Part shown: positions 47,887-58,886 of the stretch, piece after piece
How positions within the stretch are numbered: position 1 is the stretch's first letter
Layout: the number at the start of each line of letters is the position of its first letter
DNA from: Luteimonas wenzhouensis
GTDB taxonomy: Bacteria > Pseudomonadota > Gammaproteobacteria > Xanthomonadales > Xanthomonadaceae
Direction: 5' to 3'
NCBI RefSeq assembly: GCF_007859305.1
Contig: NZ_VOHE01000001.1
Location: forward strand, 496,001-560,000
DNA: 64,000 nt
Program-made: the position numbers and the translations under genes
The notes under the pieces: model-generated
The model's database searches: none
Seen by the model: only the letters and a program-made list of their open reading frames with translations
Told to the model about the DNA's origin: nothing

Positions 47887-47892
47887 TATCCT
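47887..47892 (+). promoter_or_regulatory. -10-like hexamer for a leaderless recQ mRNA
   Basis: TATCCT (four of six consensus bases) ends six bases before the recQ ATG, and no Shine-Dalgarno lies between. Same geometry as upstream of apaG, bioA and the truncated haemoglobin gene. Confidence 0.4.
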
Positions 47893-47898
47893 TGGCGG

Positions 47899-49722
<1,824 letters not shown>

Positions 49723-49765
49723 CCCCGGGGCCCTCGCCGGGCCAGGCGACGGAACGCAATGCCGG

Positions 49766-49970
49766 CGGCCGCGGTGGATTCGAACCGCGCCGCGCGGTCC
49801 ACCCGCCTCATGCACATGGAACGCGCCGCGACGCGCGACGCACGGCCCGTGGCGGCGAAGCGGGTGCTGGTGGGCCGTGATGGATTCGAACCGCGCCGCG
49901 CGGACCTTTCGCCTCTCCGCCATCAAGCGCGCCGCAGCGCGCGACGAACTCGGGCTGCGACGGAATCTAG
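49766..49970 (-). repeat. degenerate tandem copies of tRNA-Lys 3'-end sequence
   Basis: Two unit copies of about 105 bases lie immediately beyond the 3' end of tRNA-Lys. The nearer copy repeats 27 bases of the gene exactly (49866-49892 equals 49971-49997: CCA end, acceptor strand and T-loop). The farther copy shares 23 identical bases with the nearer one (49775-49797 equals 49881-49903) and further similarity downstream. Neither can form a proper T-stem, so they are not functional tRNAs. They look like attachment-site scars or slippage products. Confidence 0.7.
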
Positions 49971-49972
49971 GC

Positions 49973-50048
49973 TGGTGGGCCGTGATGGATTCGAACCATC
50001 GACCAGCGGATTAAAAGTCCGATGCTCTACCAACTGAGCTAACGGCCC
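49973..50048 (-). tRNA. tRNA-Lys (anticodon UUU)
   Basis: A 76-base tRNA with encoded CCA. The seven-base acceptor stem (GGGCCGT with ACGGCCC), D-arm, anticodon loop CTTTTAA, variable loop and T-arm with TTCGAAT are all present. The first anticodon-stem pair (T27-C43) is mismatched while the other four pair. A TATAAT box lies just upstream. The 3' end is followed by duplicated fragments of the same gene. Confidence 0.97.
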
Positions 50049-50060
50049 GTCAGCCCGCGC

Positions 50061-50066
50061 ATTATA
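50061..50066 (-). promoter_or_regulatory. -10 box of tRNA-Lys
   Basis: A perfect TATAAT on the minus strand ends 12 bases before the tRNA 5' end and is followed by a GC-rich discriminator (GCGCGGG), the pattern typical of stringently controlled stable-RNA promoters. No convincing -35 hexamer at standard spacing. Confidence 0.6.
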
Positions 50067-50095
50067 AGGCAGGGCCCGAGGGCCGCCGGTCGCGA

Positions 50096-50109
50096 CTGAC
50101 CTGGGTCAA
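50096..50109 (+). promoter_or_regulatory. FNR/Dnr-like operator upstream of the truncated haemoglobin gene
   Basis: CTGAC-CTGG-GTCAA is an inverted repeat matching the CRP/FNR-family form TTGAC-N4-GTCAA with one mismatch. Its centre is 41.5 bases upstream of the gene's ATG. A -10-like TAGACT (50132-50137) six bases before the ATG predicts a leaderless transcript starting at the ATG. The box would then sit at -41.5, the class II activator position. Confidence 0.5.
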
Positions 50110-50143
50110 GGCCAGGCGCGTCGCGGCTGCGTAGACTGGCGCC

Positions 50144-50611
50144 ATGGTCGATCCCCACCCCACGCCCGGCGCGCAGGCCGACCCTCCCGACGAGGCCGCG
50201 ATCTCACGCCTGGTCCACGCCTTCTACGGCCGCGCGCGCCTGGATCCGCTGCTCGGCCCGGTATTCGAGGCCGCGGTGCACGACTGGCCGGCGCACATGG
50301 ACACCCTGGTGCGGTTCTGGTCTTCGGTACTGCTGCGCACCGGGACGTATCGCGGCAACCCGATGGCGGCGCACCAGCCGCTGCGCCTGGACGAGGAGCA
50401 CTTCGCCCGCTGGCTGGAGCTGTGGCATGCGACCGCCCACGAGCTGCTGCCGGCGGCCCAGGCGGGGCACGTGTCGGACATCGCCCAGCGCATCGGGCGC
50501 TCGCTGCGGATCGGCCTGGGCATCGACCCGCTGCGGGCCGAACGGCGCGCAGCGGGCGGGCCGGACTGCCACCACCACCCGCACGGGGGCAGCGAAGGTC
50601 AGTCCACGTAG
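50144..50611 (+). CDS. Group III truncated haemoglobin
   Basis: A 155-residue haem protein. The C-terminal core shows group III features: [41 protein letters not shown], and the proximal (F8) His86 in [12 protein letters not shown]. Group III globins occur in proteobacteria with nitrogen-oxide or microaerobic metabolism; their exact reaction is unsettled. It ends in a His-rich tail (CHHHPHGG) of unknown role. The start has no Shine-Dalgarno, consistent with a leaderless mRNA. The last 13 bases overlap the convergent queC. Confidence 0.9.
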   Translation: MVDPHPTPGAQADPPDEAAISRLVHAFYGRARLDPLLGPVFEAAVHDWPAHMDTLVRFWSSVLLRTGTYRGNPMAAHQPLRLDEEHFARWLELWHATAHELLPAAQAGHVSDIAQRIGRSLRIGLGIDPLRAERRAAGGPDCHHHPHGGSEGQST

Positions 50612-51270
50612 CGGGTCGGGTCGGGCACCCCGGCCGCGGCGAAGCCGTCTGCGCGCAGGCGGCAGGCATCACAACGGCCGCAGGCGCGGCCGGAGGCATC
50701 GGCGCGGTAGCACGAAACGGTGTCGGCGAAGTCCACGCCCAGGCGCAGGCCCTCGCGCACGATGTCTGCCTTGCCCAGGTGCAGCAGTGGGGCGTGCACG
50801 CGGATGCCGGCGCCTTCCACGCCCGCCTTCGTGGCCACGCTGGCCAGCCGCTCGAAGGCTTCGATGAACTCCGGCCGGCAGTCGGGATAGCCCGAATAGT
50901 CGACCGCGTTGACGCCGCAGAACAGGTCGTGGGCCCCCAGCACCTCGGCCCAGCCGAGGGCGAGCGAGAGCATGATCGTGTTGCGCGCCGGCACGTAGGT
51001 GACCGGGATGCCCGCCCCACCGGCCTCCGGGACCTCGATATGTTCGTCGGTCAGGGCCGACCCGCCGAACGCGCCGAGATCGACCTGGACGGTCTTGTGC
51101 GCCACCGCACCCAGCTGCCGGGCCACGCGGTCGGCGGCCTCCAGTTCGGAGGTGTGGCGCTGGCCGTAGCGCACGCTCAGCGCGTGCACGGCGAACCCCC
51201 GTTCGCGCGCGATCGCCAGGACCACGGCCGAATCCATGCCACCGGACACCAGGACGACTGCGTTCTTCAT
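50599..51270 (-). CDS. queC: 7-cyano-7-deazaguanine synthase QueC
   Basis: Converts CDG to preQ0 with ATP and ammonia in queuosine synthesis. The 223-residue PP-loop protein has the ATP motif SGGMDS (9-14) and a C-terminal zinc site with CGRCDAC. An in-frame ATG at 51300 would add ten residues ([10 protein letters not shown]), but these derive from the shared AGGATCCCC leader, so the ATG at 51270 is preferred. Downstream of queE in the same direction. Confidence 0.95.
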   Translation of the reverse strand: MKNAVVLVSGGMDSAVVLAIARERGFAVHALSVRYGQRHTSELEAADRVARQLGAVAHKTVQVDLGAFGGSALTDEHIEVPEAGGAGIPVTYVPARNTIMLSLALGWAEVLGAHDLFCGVNAVDYSGYPDCRPEFIEAFERLASVATKAGVEGAGIRVHAPLLHLGKADIVREGLRLGVDFADTVSCYRADASGRACGRCDACRLRADGFAAAGVPDPTRYVD

Positions 51271-51277
51271 GCGGTTC

Positions 51278-51291
51278 GGGGATCCTGGGAC
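51278..51291 (-). promoter_or_regulatory. shared 14-base leader containing the Shine-Dalgarno (copy 2)
   Basis: GTCCCAGGATCCCC on the minus strand, seven bases before the queC ATG. It is identical to the copy before the MacA-like gene. Confidence 0.55.
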
Positions 51292-51342
51292 ATGGGCCAA
51301 AGCGGGCGCGGGCGAGGCCGGGAGCTGGCGGCCCGGCCGCCC

Positions 51343-52020
51343 TCAGCGGCCCGGCTCATCGTTCCACAGCAACTTGTGCAGCTGCACCTGGAACCGCACC
51401 GGCAGGCGGTCGGCGACGATCCAGTCGGCCAGCTCGGTCGGCGGGAGTTCGGCCTTGCTGGGCGAGAACAGCACCTCGCAGCGCGCGTGCAGCGCGTGCC
51501 GGTGCACCAGTTCGCGCGCCCATTCGTAGTCGGCACGGCCGCACAGCACGAACTTGACCTGGTCGTGCGGGGTGAGCAGCGGCAGGTTCTCCCAGCGGTT
51601 GCGCCGCTCCTCGCCGGAGCCGGGGGTCTTGATGTCGAGCACGCGCGAGACCCGGGGGTCGACCGCGGCGACGTCGATCGCGCCCGACGTCTCCAGCGAG
51701 ACCGCATGGCCCGCGTCGCACAGGCGCGAGAGCAGCGCCAGGCAGCGCTTCTGCGCCAGCGGCTCGCCGCCGGTCACGCACACATGGCGCACGCCGTGGC
51801 GGGCCACCTCGGCCACGATCGCGTCGAGGTCCCACCACTCGCCCCCGTGGAAGGCATAGGCGGTGTCGCAGTAGCGGCAGCGCAGCGGACAGCCGGTCAG
51901 GCGGACGAAGACCGTGGGCCAGCCGGCGTCGCGCGCCTCGCCCTGCAGCGACAGGAAGATCTCGGTGATGCGGAGCCGGTCCGCCGGGGCGACGGCCGGG
52001 CCGGGCGCGACGGCGTCCAC
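51343..52020 (-). CDS. queE: 7-carboxy-7-deazaguanine synthase QueE
   Basis: Radical SAM enzyme turning CPH4 into CDG, two steps before QueC's product preQ0 in the queuosine pathway. The 225-residue protein has the iron-sulfur motif C-x3-C-x2-C (Cys44, Cys48, Cys51, in CPLRCRYC) and the SAM-binding VTGGEPLAQ. It sits between cpoB and queC, a conserved attachment of que genes to the tol-pal cluster. Confidence 0.95.
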   Translation of the reverse strand: MDAVAPGPAVAPADRLRITEIFLSLQGEARDAGWPTVFVRLTGCPLRCRYCDTAYAFHGGEWWDLDAIVAEVARHGVRHVCVTGGEPLAQKRCLALLSRLCDAGHAVSLETSGAIDVAAVDPRVSRVLDIKTPGSGEERRNRWENLPLLTPHDQVKFVLCGRADYEWARELVHRHALHARCEVLFSPSKAELPPTELADWIVADRLPVRFQVQLHKLLWNDEPGR

Positions 52021-52027
52021 GGCGGTC

Positions 52028-52828
52028 TCAGCGCGTGGCGCGCGCGAGCTGGATCGCGTGCAGGCGATCCTCGGCGGTGCGCGCCGCGTCGGTGCCGGGG
52101 AAGCGCTCGGCTACCTGCGCCAGCGTGGACTCGGCGCCATCCAGGTCGCGCAGCCCGTACTGCGACAGGCCGATCTTGAGCAGCGCGCCCGGGGCCTTGT
52201 CGTGGGTCGGATAGCGCTCGACCAGGACCTCGAACTGCTCGCGCGCCATCTCGTAGTTCTGGGTGACGTAGTAGCTCTCGCCGAGCCAGTACCGGGCATT
52301 GGGCGCGTACACGCCCTCCGGGTAGGCCTGCAGGAAGGCCAGGAACAGGTCGGCCGAGGCGACGTAGTCGCCGGACTTGAGCGCGTCGAACGCCTGCTCG
52401 TATGCGGAGCGTTCGTCGGCGGCGTTGGCCAGCAGACCGGGATCGCCATGCACCCGCGGCGCGGCCTCGTCGCGTGCCGGCTGTGCGGGCGTCTGCGGCG
52501 CGGCGGCGCCGACCGTACCCTCGCCCGGCGCGGCGGGCATCCCGCCCTCCAGGCGGTTGAGCCGCCCGTCCAGGTCCAGGTACTGGGTGCGGCTGCTGGC
52601 GCGCAGCTGCTCGTTCTGCTGCTGCAGTTCCTCCACCAGCGCGCGCAGGGCCTGCACCTCGGCCCGCAGCTCGGACACCTGGTTGAGCAGGTCCATGCTC
52701 ACCCGGTTGTCCGCGGCCCGCTGCTCGAGCAGCGCCACGCGGTCGGCCAGGCTCATGCGCTGGGCGGATGCGGGCGCGGCGGCCACGAGGGCCGCCGCGA
52801 ACGCGATTGCAACGATCAGGACACGCAT
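52028..52828 (-). CDS. cpoB: Cell division coordinator CpoB (YbgF)
   Basis: A 266-residue periplasmic protein: signal peptide (cleavage likely after ASA at about residue 22), an N-terminal trimeric coiled coil (about 25-85), a disordered linker, and C-terminal TPRs beginning AYEQAFDALKSGDYVASADLF. CpoB links PBP1b activity with Tol-Pal-driven outer-membrane constriction, and an mrcB gene is present elsewhere in this window. Lies directly after pal. Confidence 0.94.
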   Translation of the reverse strand: MRVLIVAIAFAAALVAAAPASAQRMSLADRVALLEQRAADNRVSMDLLNQVSELRAEVQALRALVEELQQQNEQLRASSRTQYLDLDGRLNRLEGGMPAAPGEGTVGAAAPQTPAQPARDEAAPRVHGDPGLLANAADERSAYEQAFDALKSGDYVASADLFLAFLQAYPEGVYAPNARYWLGESYYVTQNYEMAREQFEVLVERYPTHDKAPGALLKIGLSQYGLRDLDGAESTLAQVAERFPGTDAARTAEDRLHAIQLARATR

Positions 52829-52837
52829 CCGGGTCGA

Positions 52838-53359
52838 TTACCGTGCGGTGTAGACGATCTCGACGCGACGGTTGCGGGCCCAGCAGTCCTCGTTGGACTC
52901 GGTGCAGGTCGGGCGCTCTTCGCCATAGCTGACCACGGTCAGCTGGCCGGCGGAGCCGCCGTTGGCCTGCAGGGCCGAGGACACCGAGTTGCCGCGGCGC
53001 TCGCCGAGGCCCAGGTTGTACTCGCGGCTGCCGCGCTCGTCGGCGTGGCCTTCCAGGGTGATGCGCGCCGACGGGCGGTCGCGCAGGTACTTGGCGTGGC
53101 AGGCCATCTGCGCCTGGAACTCCGAACGCACGTTGTCCCGGTCAAGGTCGAAGTACACCGTGCGCTGGCGCAGGCACGCGTCGCGGTCCAGGTCCTCGGG
53201 GCCGTAGACGCCCGACGGGGCCGGGGCGGTGTCGGTCACGGGCTGCGCGGGCGGTTCCGGCGGGGCGTCCTTGACCTTCTTCGAACAGGCGGCTGCAGCG
53301 ACGCACATCATGGCGATGAGCAGGGCCTTGCCGAGCACGGCGGGCTTGTTGGTCTTCAT
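52838..53359 (-). CDS. pal: Peptidoglycan-associated lipoprotein Pal
   Basis: A 173-residue outer-membrane lipoprotein with a signal peptide ending at the lipobox AAAC (Cys25), a short linker and an OmpA-like peptidoglycan-binding domain (GHADERGSREYNLGLGERR, then ARNRRVEIVY). It anchors the outer membrane to the wall and is mobilised by TolB during division. The ATG at 53359 follows the signal-peptide pattern; the frame extends further without homology. Confidence 0.96.
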   Translation of the reverse strand: MKTNKPAVLGKALLIAMMCVAAAACSKKVKDAPPEPPAQPVTDTAPAPSGVYGPEDLDRDACLRQRTVYFDLDRDNVRSEFQAQMACHAKYLRDRPSARITLEGHADERGSREYNLGLGERRGNSVSSALQANGGSAGQLTVVSYGEERPTCTESNEDCWARNRRVEIVYTAR

Positions 53360-53421
53360 TTCTCGTCGATCCTCAGGCGTAGACACGGGTTCAGGTTGAT
53401 TGACTGTGCGTGCAGAAAATG

Positions 53422-54741
53422 TCAGCGCTGGTCCCGATACGGGCCCCACGCCGGCTCCCGGACATCGCCGTCCGCAAGGACAAGGCGCTGGCGAACGCGG
53501 CCGTCAGCCGAGACAGCATACAGGACGCCCCTGCGGCCTTCACGCGCCGCGTACAGCAGCATGCTGGCGTTGGGGGCGAAGCTCGGGGATTCGTCCAGCG
53601 AGCCCGGGGAGAGGGTCGTCCAGCGCGGGGTGCCCAGGCTGCGGTCCATGACCGCGATCCGGTAGGTATTGCCGGCGCCCTGGGCCACGGCGATCTTCTG
53701 CCCGTCCCAGGACACGTCGGGGTCGGCGTTGTAGGCGCCCTCGAAGGTCACCCGGCTGGCGGCGCCGCCGGTGGCGGGCGCCTGGTAGACCTGCGGCCGG
53801 CCGCCGCGGTCGGAGGTGAAGTAGATGCTGTTGCCGTCCGGGCTCCACACCGGGGCGGTGTCGATCCCGAACTGGTTGGTGATCCGGGTCAGGGCCTTGG
53901 TGGCCAGGTCCATCACGTAGATCTCGGGGTTGCCGCTGCGCGAGAGCGTCAGCGCCAGCTTGCGGCCGTCGGGCGAGAACGCCGGGCCGCTGTTGATGCC
54001 GCGGAAGCTGGAGACCAGTTCGCGGCTGCCGGTGGCGATGTCCTGGATGTAGATCGCGGAGTTGCCGCGCTCGAAGCTCACGTAGGCCAGCTTGCGGCCG
54101 TCGGGGCTCCAGGCCGGCGACAGCAGCGGCTCGTTCGAGCGCACCACGGTCTGCGGGTTGTAGCCGTCGGAGTCGGCCACCATCAGCGCGTAGCGGGCGC
54201 CCTGTCCCGCGCCGGTGGCGGTGACGTAGGCGATCCGGGTCCAGAACGCGCCGCGGATGCCGAGGATCTTCTCGTAGATCGCGTCGGCCATCTGGTGGGC
54301 GACGTCGCGCAGCGCGCTGGCGCGCGCGGTCATCGCCAGGCCCAGCAGGCGCTCCTGCTTGGCGACGTCGAACAGCTCGTACTCCACCCGGTAGCTGCCC
54401 TCGGCCGCGTCGACCACCCGGCCGACCACGAGGAAGTCCTGGCGCAGCGCGCGCCAGGCCGGGTAGTCGACCTCGGCGCCGGTGGTGGGCCGCGCCATCA
54501 TGTCCGCCTCGGGCAGGGTCCGGAACTGGCCGGACCGCTCCAGGTCGGCGCGCACCACCGCGGCCACGTCGGTGGGCGGCGGGCTGCCCGAGCCCTGGTA
54601 GGGCATGGGCACCACGGCGATCGGCAGCGCGGAGGCGTTGCCGCCGATGATGTCGATTTCCAGGCCCTGCTGCTGCGCGGCGGCGGCGAAGGGCAGCAGC
54701 AGCGCGAACACGGCGAACAGACAGCGTTTGGCGAAGGTCAT
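53422..54741 (-). CDS. tolB: Tol-Pal system beta-propeller protein TolB
   Basis: A 439-residue periplasmic protein: signal peptide (cleavage near residue 22), an N-terminal alpha/beta domain and a six-bladed beta-propeller with repeated SPDGRKLA motifs (WSPDGRKLAYVS, FSPDGRKLALTL, WSPDGNSIYFTS). It binds Pal and the C terminus of TolA. Separated from tolA by 270 bases containing a REPIN. Preceded by a variant of the AGGATCCCC leader. Confidence 0.96.
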   Translation of the reverse strand: MTFAKRCLFAVFALLLPFAAAAQQQGLEIDIIGGNASALPIAVVPMPYQGSGSPPPTDVAAVVRADLERSGQFRTLPEADMMARPTTGAEVDYPAWRALRQDFLVVGRVVDAAEGSYRVEYELFDVAKQERLLGLAMTARASALRDVAHQMADAIYEKILGIRGAFWTRIAYVTATGAGQGARYALMVADSDGYNPQTVVRSNEPLLSPAWSPDGRKLAYVSFERGNSAIYIQDIATGSRELVSSFRGINSGPAFSPDGRKLALTLSRSGNPEIYVMDLATKALTRITNQFGIDTAPVWSPDGNSIYFTSDRGGRPQVYQAPATGGAASRVTFEGAYNADPDVSWDGQKIAVAQGAGNTYRIAVMDRSLGTPRWTTLSPGSLDESPSFAPNASMLLYAAREGRRGVLYAVSADGRVRQRLVLADGDVREPAWGPYRDQR

Positions 54742-54743
54742 CA

Positions 54744-54756
54744 GGGGATCCTGGAC
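54744..54756 (-). promoter_or_regulatory. shared leader containing the Shine-Dalgarno (variant copy 3)
   Basis: GTCCAGGATCCCC on the minus strand, one base shorter than the copies upstream of queC and the MacA-like gene, and two bases from the tolB ATG. AGGA is the likely Shine-Dalgarno core. Confidence 0.45.
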
Positions 54757-54861
54757 GTTTGCATGGAGGCGGCGGACAGCTTGGCCCGAATCGCGGCGGG
54801 AAGATGAACGGAAGATGGATTCATGAATGCACCTGCCCTCCCCGGTCTCGCGACGCGGGCC

Positions 54862-54950
54862 GTAGGAGCGGCTTCAGCCGCGACCACGGCGCGCTTTGCC
54901 GCGTGCGTCCCGTTGGGCGGGCCGCCGGTCGCGCCTGAAGCCGCTCCTAC
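54862..54950. repeat. REPIN: two inverted GTAG-headed REP elements between tolB and tolA
   Basis: Two 23-base REP sequences (54862-54884 and, inverted, 54928-54950) differ at one position. Each begins with GTAG and contains the imperfect palindrome GCGGCTTCAGCCGC. They flank a GC-rich spacer of 43 bases. GTAG-headed REPs of this kind are known from Stenotrophomonas and relatives and are mobilised by RAYT transposases encoded elsewhere. The REPIN separates tolB from tolA within an otherwise compact operon. Confidence 0.88.
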
Positions 54951-55011
54951 AGGGGGAGCAGGCGGCGATGCAACGGTAGCGGCCGCGGCGTGAAGCCGGG
55001 GCGAGCGGCGC

Positions 55012-55995
55012 TCAGCGGTCCTGGGCCTGGAAGTTGAGCGTCAGGGTGCGCTGGAACACTGCCTCGAAACCGGCGTAGGGCAGCGGCTGGGCCTTGAGCA
55101 CCGCGGCCTCCACCGAGCGCCGGCCGAGCTCGTCGTAGGGGCAGGACGGATCCACCTCGGCCGAGACCACCTCGCCGCCGGGGATCTGCCGGATCACGAT
55201 CCGGCAGCGCTGGCCGATCGGCACCGTGTCGGGCCGGGTCCAGTTGCGCAGGATCGCCTCCTGGATCGCGGCGGCGTAGCGCGCGGCCAGGCCGGTATCC
55301 ACGCCCTGGTTGCCGGGCGGCGGCGGCGGCCCGGCCGGAGTGGCCGGCGGCTGCGCGGCCTGGCGTTCGCGGGCGGCGATCTGCTCCAGGCGCTGCTGTG
55401 CCAGGCGCTGCTCGCGCTCGAGGCGCTCGCGCTCGGCGCGGATCTTCTCCAGCTGCTGCTGGGCGAGCCGGCGCTTCTCCTCGGCCTCGCGCTGGCGCTC
55501 GCGCTCGGTCAGGTCGATCTGCTCCTGGCGGCGGCGCTCCTCCTGCTCGCGCTCGACCCGCGCACGTTCGGCCTCGGCGTCGCGGCGCACTTCCTCCTGG
55601 TCGACCGGTGCCGGATCCGGCACCCGCTCCTGCGGCGCCGGGCTGCGCTCGACGGGCGCGTCCTGCGGAGAGGGCTCGGGCAAGGGCTGCGGCGGCGGAG
55701 CCACGTCCTCGAGCACGGGTTCGGGCAGGGGCGGCGGCGGCTCGGGTTCGGGCAGCGGGACCGGTTCGGCGCGCAGGGCCTCGACCGCCGCCTGCCGGTC
55801 GGCATCGGACACCTCCAGCACCGCGTCGATCGACGGCGCGCCGGCGACGCTGATGCGGTCCGGATCCCAGGTCAGCAGCGGCGAGAGCAGCAACACCGCC
55901 AGCAGCCCGAGATGCAGCGCGACCGCCCAGGCAACCGCGCGGCCCAGGCCCTCGTCCCGTGCGAACGTGCGGCGCTCGGTCGCTTCAGCGTGCAT
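55012..55995 (-). CDS. tolA: Tol-Pal system protein TolA
   Basis: A 327-residue inner-membrane protein spanning the periplasm: one transmembrane helix (about 20-40), a Pro/Glu-rich segment (about 78-125), a long charged helical domain rich in Glu/Arg/Gln (about 130-215) and a C-terminal globular domain (about 230-327) with the Cys pair typical of TolA. It transduces energy from TolQR to TolB-Pal at the septum. Its start overlaps the tolR stop by 11 bases. Confidence 0.93.
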   Translation of the reverse strand: MHAEATERRTFARDEGLGRAVAWAVALHLGLLAVLLLSPLLTWDPDRISVAGAPSIDAVLEVSDADRQAAVEALRAEPVPLPEPEPPPPLPEPVLEDVAPPPQPLPEPSPQDAPVERSPAPQERVPDPAPVDQEEVRRDAEAERARVEREQEERRRQEQIDLTERERQREAEEKRRLAQQQLEKIRAERERLEREQRLAQQRLEQIAARERQAAQPPATPAGPPPPPGNQGVDTGLAARYAAAIQEAILRNWTRPDTVPIGQRCRIVIRQIPGGEVVSAEVDPSCPYDELGRRSVEAAVLKAQPLPYAGFEAVFQRTLTLNFQAQDR

Positions 55996-56428
55996 TGGCC
56001 CTGCTGTCGGTCCACAGGCTGACGTTGGTGACCCTGGCCCGCCGCAGCACGTCCATCGCGTCGATCACGCGCTGGTACGGCGCGTCGCCGTCGGCGGCCA
56101 CCATCACCCGGAAGTCCGCGCCCTGCTGCTCCCGGACCGGAGCGAGCATGGCCTCCATCCGGGCCGCGTCCACCTCGCGCGGGCTGTCGTCGCCCGGCAG
56201 CTTCAGGCCCAGGCGCCCGTCGGGATAGGCGACCACGATCACCGGCTCCTCACGGTCCTGTGTGGCGCGCGCGGTGGAGGACGGCAGCTTCACGTCCACG
56301 CTCAGGGTCAGCAGCGGCGCGGTCACCATGAAGATGACCAGCAGCACGAGCATCACGTCGATGTAGGGAACGACGTTGATCTCGGATTTCAGCTTGCGCC
56401 GCCTGCGGTGGATGATGTGTCCGGCCAT
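55985..56428 (-). CDS. tolR: Tol-Pal system proton-channel subunit TolR
   Basis: A 147-residue ExbD/TolR protein with one transmembrane helix (about 20-42) containing the essential Asp in VPYIDVMLVLLVIFMV, and a periplasmic domain. Together with TolQ it forms the proton-driven motor for TolA. Nine bases separate it from tolQ, and it overlaps tolA. Confidence 0.96.
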   Translation of the reverse strand: MAGHIIHRRRRKLKSEINVVPYIDVMLVLLVIFMVTAPLLTLSVDVKLPSSTARATQDREEPVIVVAYPDGRLGLKLPGDDSPREVDAARMEAMLAPVREQQGADFRVMVAADGDAPYQRVIDAMDVLRRARVTNVSLWTDSRANAR

Positions 56429-56437
56429 CGGCGCCGC

Positions 56438-57232
56438 CTACTCGATCGAGCCCTGGCGCTGCAGGATGGTGCTGAACTCCTCGGCGAAGCTCTCGTAGCG
56501 CACCGCCAACCGCTCCACCCGGGTGGTGTAGCGGTTGTAGGCCCACACCGCCGGGATCGCCACGAACAGGCCGATCGCGGTCGCGAACAGCGCCTCGGAG
56601 ATGCCCGGCGCCACCGCGGCGATGCCGGTCTGCTCGCCGCTGTTGAGCATGTCGTGCATGGTCACCATGATCCCGAACACGGTGCCCACGAGGCCGACGT
56701 AGGGGGCGGTCGAACCGATGTTGGCCAGCAGCTCGAGGTTGCGCTCGAGCTGGTCGACCTCGCGCGAATAGCTCACCCGCATCGCCCGCTGCGCGCCCTC
56801 GAGCTGGGCGCGCGCGTCGAAGCCGCGCTTCTCGCGCAGGCGCGCGAACTCGCGGAAACCCGCCTCGAAGATCGCCTCCAGGCCGCTGACCCGGCGGTTG
56901 CGGTCGGTGGCGGCCGAATAAAGCTTGCCCAGGTCGGCGCCGGACCAGAACCGGTTCTCGAAGTCGTCGGCCTCGCGGTCGGCCTCGCGGTAGACGCGCG
57001 CCTTGCGGAAGATGATCACCCAGCTGATCAGCGAGCCGGCCAGCAGCAGCAGCACGATCAGCTGCACCGGCAGGCTGGCCTTGACCATCAGGTCGATGTA
57101 GTTGATGCCCTCGTGGGCGGTGGTGGCCGCGGCGGCCGCGGCCGCATCGGCGAGCTGGGCCGTTTCCGCCGCGGCCTCCTCGGGCAGGGGTTCGACCTGG
57201 GCGGCCTGCAGCAGCATCGCGAGGGGGATCAT
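56438..57232 (-). CDS. tolQ: Tol-Pal system proton-channel subunit TolQ
   Basis: A 264-residue ExbB/TolQ protein with three transmembrane helices (about 52-75, 165-190 and 205-230) and the family motif GTVFGIM in the second. The N terminus carries an Ala-rich extension before the first helix. The ATG at 57232 overlaps the ybgC stop (ATGA). The upstream part of the open frame is a shadow of ybgC. Confidence 0.95.
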   Translation of the reverse strand: MIPLAMLLQAAQVEPLPEEAAAETAQLADAAAAAAATTAHEGINYIDLMVKASLPVQLIVLLLLAGSLISWVIIFRKARVYREADREADDFENRFWSGADLGKLYSAATDRNRRVSGLEAIFEAGFREFARLREKRGFDARAQLEGAQRAMRVSYSREVDQLERNLELLANIGSTAPYVGLVGTVFGIMVTMHDMLNSGEQTGIAAVAPGISEALFATAIGLFVAIPAVWAYNRYTTRVERLAVRYESFAEEFSTILQRQGSIE

Positions 57233-57687
57233 TCTTGTTCGGCTCCGGGTTCCACGAGTCGGTTCAGTTCCTGGTGCAGCGCCGGGGGGATCGCGCGCGG
57301 CCGGAAGGTGGCCGCCTCCAGCGCCGCGCATCGCACCTCGGCATCCAGCAGCAGCTCCTCTCCGCGCAGGATGGACTGCGCGAACACGATGCTCGCGTGC
57401 CGGCAGCGGCGCAGCGACACCGTCACCTGCAGCAGGTCGTCCAGCCTGGCCGGCTTGCGGAAATCGATCCGCATCGCCCGCACCGCGAACACCAGGCCAT
57501 GGTCCAGACGCAGCGCGTCCTGCCCGTATCCCAGGGCGCGCACCCATTCGCTGCGGGCGCGCTCGAGGAACGCGAGGTACTGCGCGTGGTAGACCACGCC
57601 ACCGGCATCGGTATCTTCCCAGTACACCCTTGTCGGGAGGCTGAACGTCCGGGGAACGCGAACGGGGTCGGAGGTCGCGTGGGTCAA
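57229..57687 (-). CDS. ybgC: Tol-Pal-associated acyl-CoA thioesterase YbgC
   Basis: A 152-residue hotdog-fold thioesterase with the catalytic loop DTDAGG (25-30) followed by VVYHAQYLAFLERAR. YbgC hydrolyses acyl-CoA or acyl-ACP and contacts phospholipid synthesis enzymes; it is a constant companion of tolQ. Overlaps tolQ and lies about 43 bases downstream of ruvB. Confidence 0.95.
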   Translation of the reverse strand: MTHATSDPVRVPRTFSLPTRVYWEDTDAGGVVYHAQYLAFLERARSEWVRALGYGQDALRLDHGLVFAVRAMRIDFRKPARLDDLLQVTVSLRRCRHASIVFAQSILRGEELLLDAEVRCAALEAATFRPRAIPPALHQELNRLVEPGAEQE

Positions 57688-57730
57688 GGTCTTCCTCTGG
57701 GGTCGGGCGCCGCGACGGGGGCGGCGGAGA

Positions 57731-58768
<1,038 letters not shown>

Positions 58769-58886
58769 CGCGCTATGGTCGCACGGCCGCACCCCCGGTG
58801 CACCGTCCGGACGTGGCCGGCGGCGCTGGTCGCGGCCTGGCGGGCGCGTCGCGCCGGCGCCCGGTCGCCGGCGGCCAGGGCGCCGG

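Noticed and set aside
49759..50037. A 92-codon frame containing two GRDGFEP segments and ending GLKVRCSTN.
   Set aside because: It is a translation of antisense tRNA-Lys and its fragments, a well-known annotation artefact.
50599..50611. The 13-base convergent overlap of the truncated haemoglobin gene and queC as a regulatory antisense device.
   Set aside because: Such overlaps are common in compact genomes and nothing else indicates regulation.
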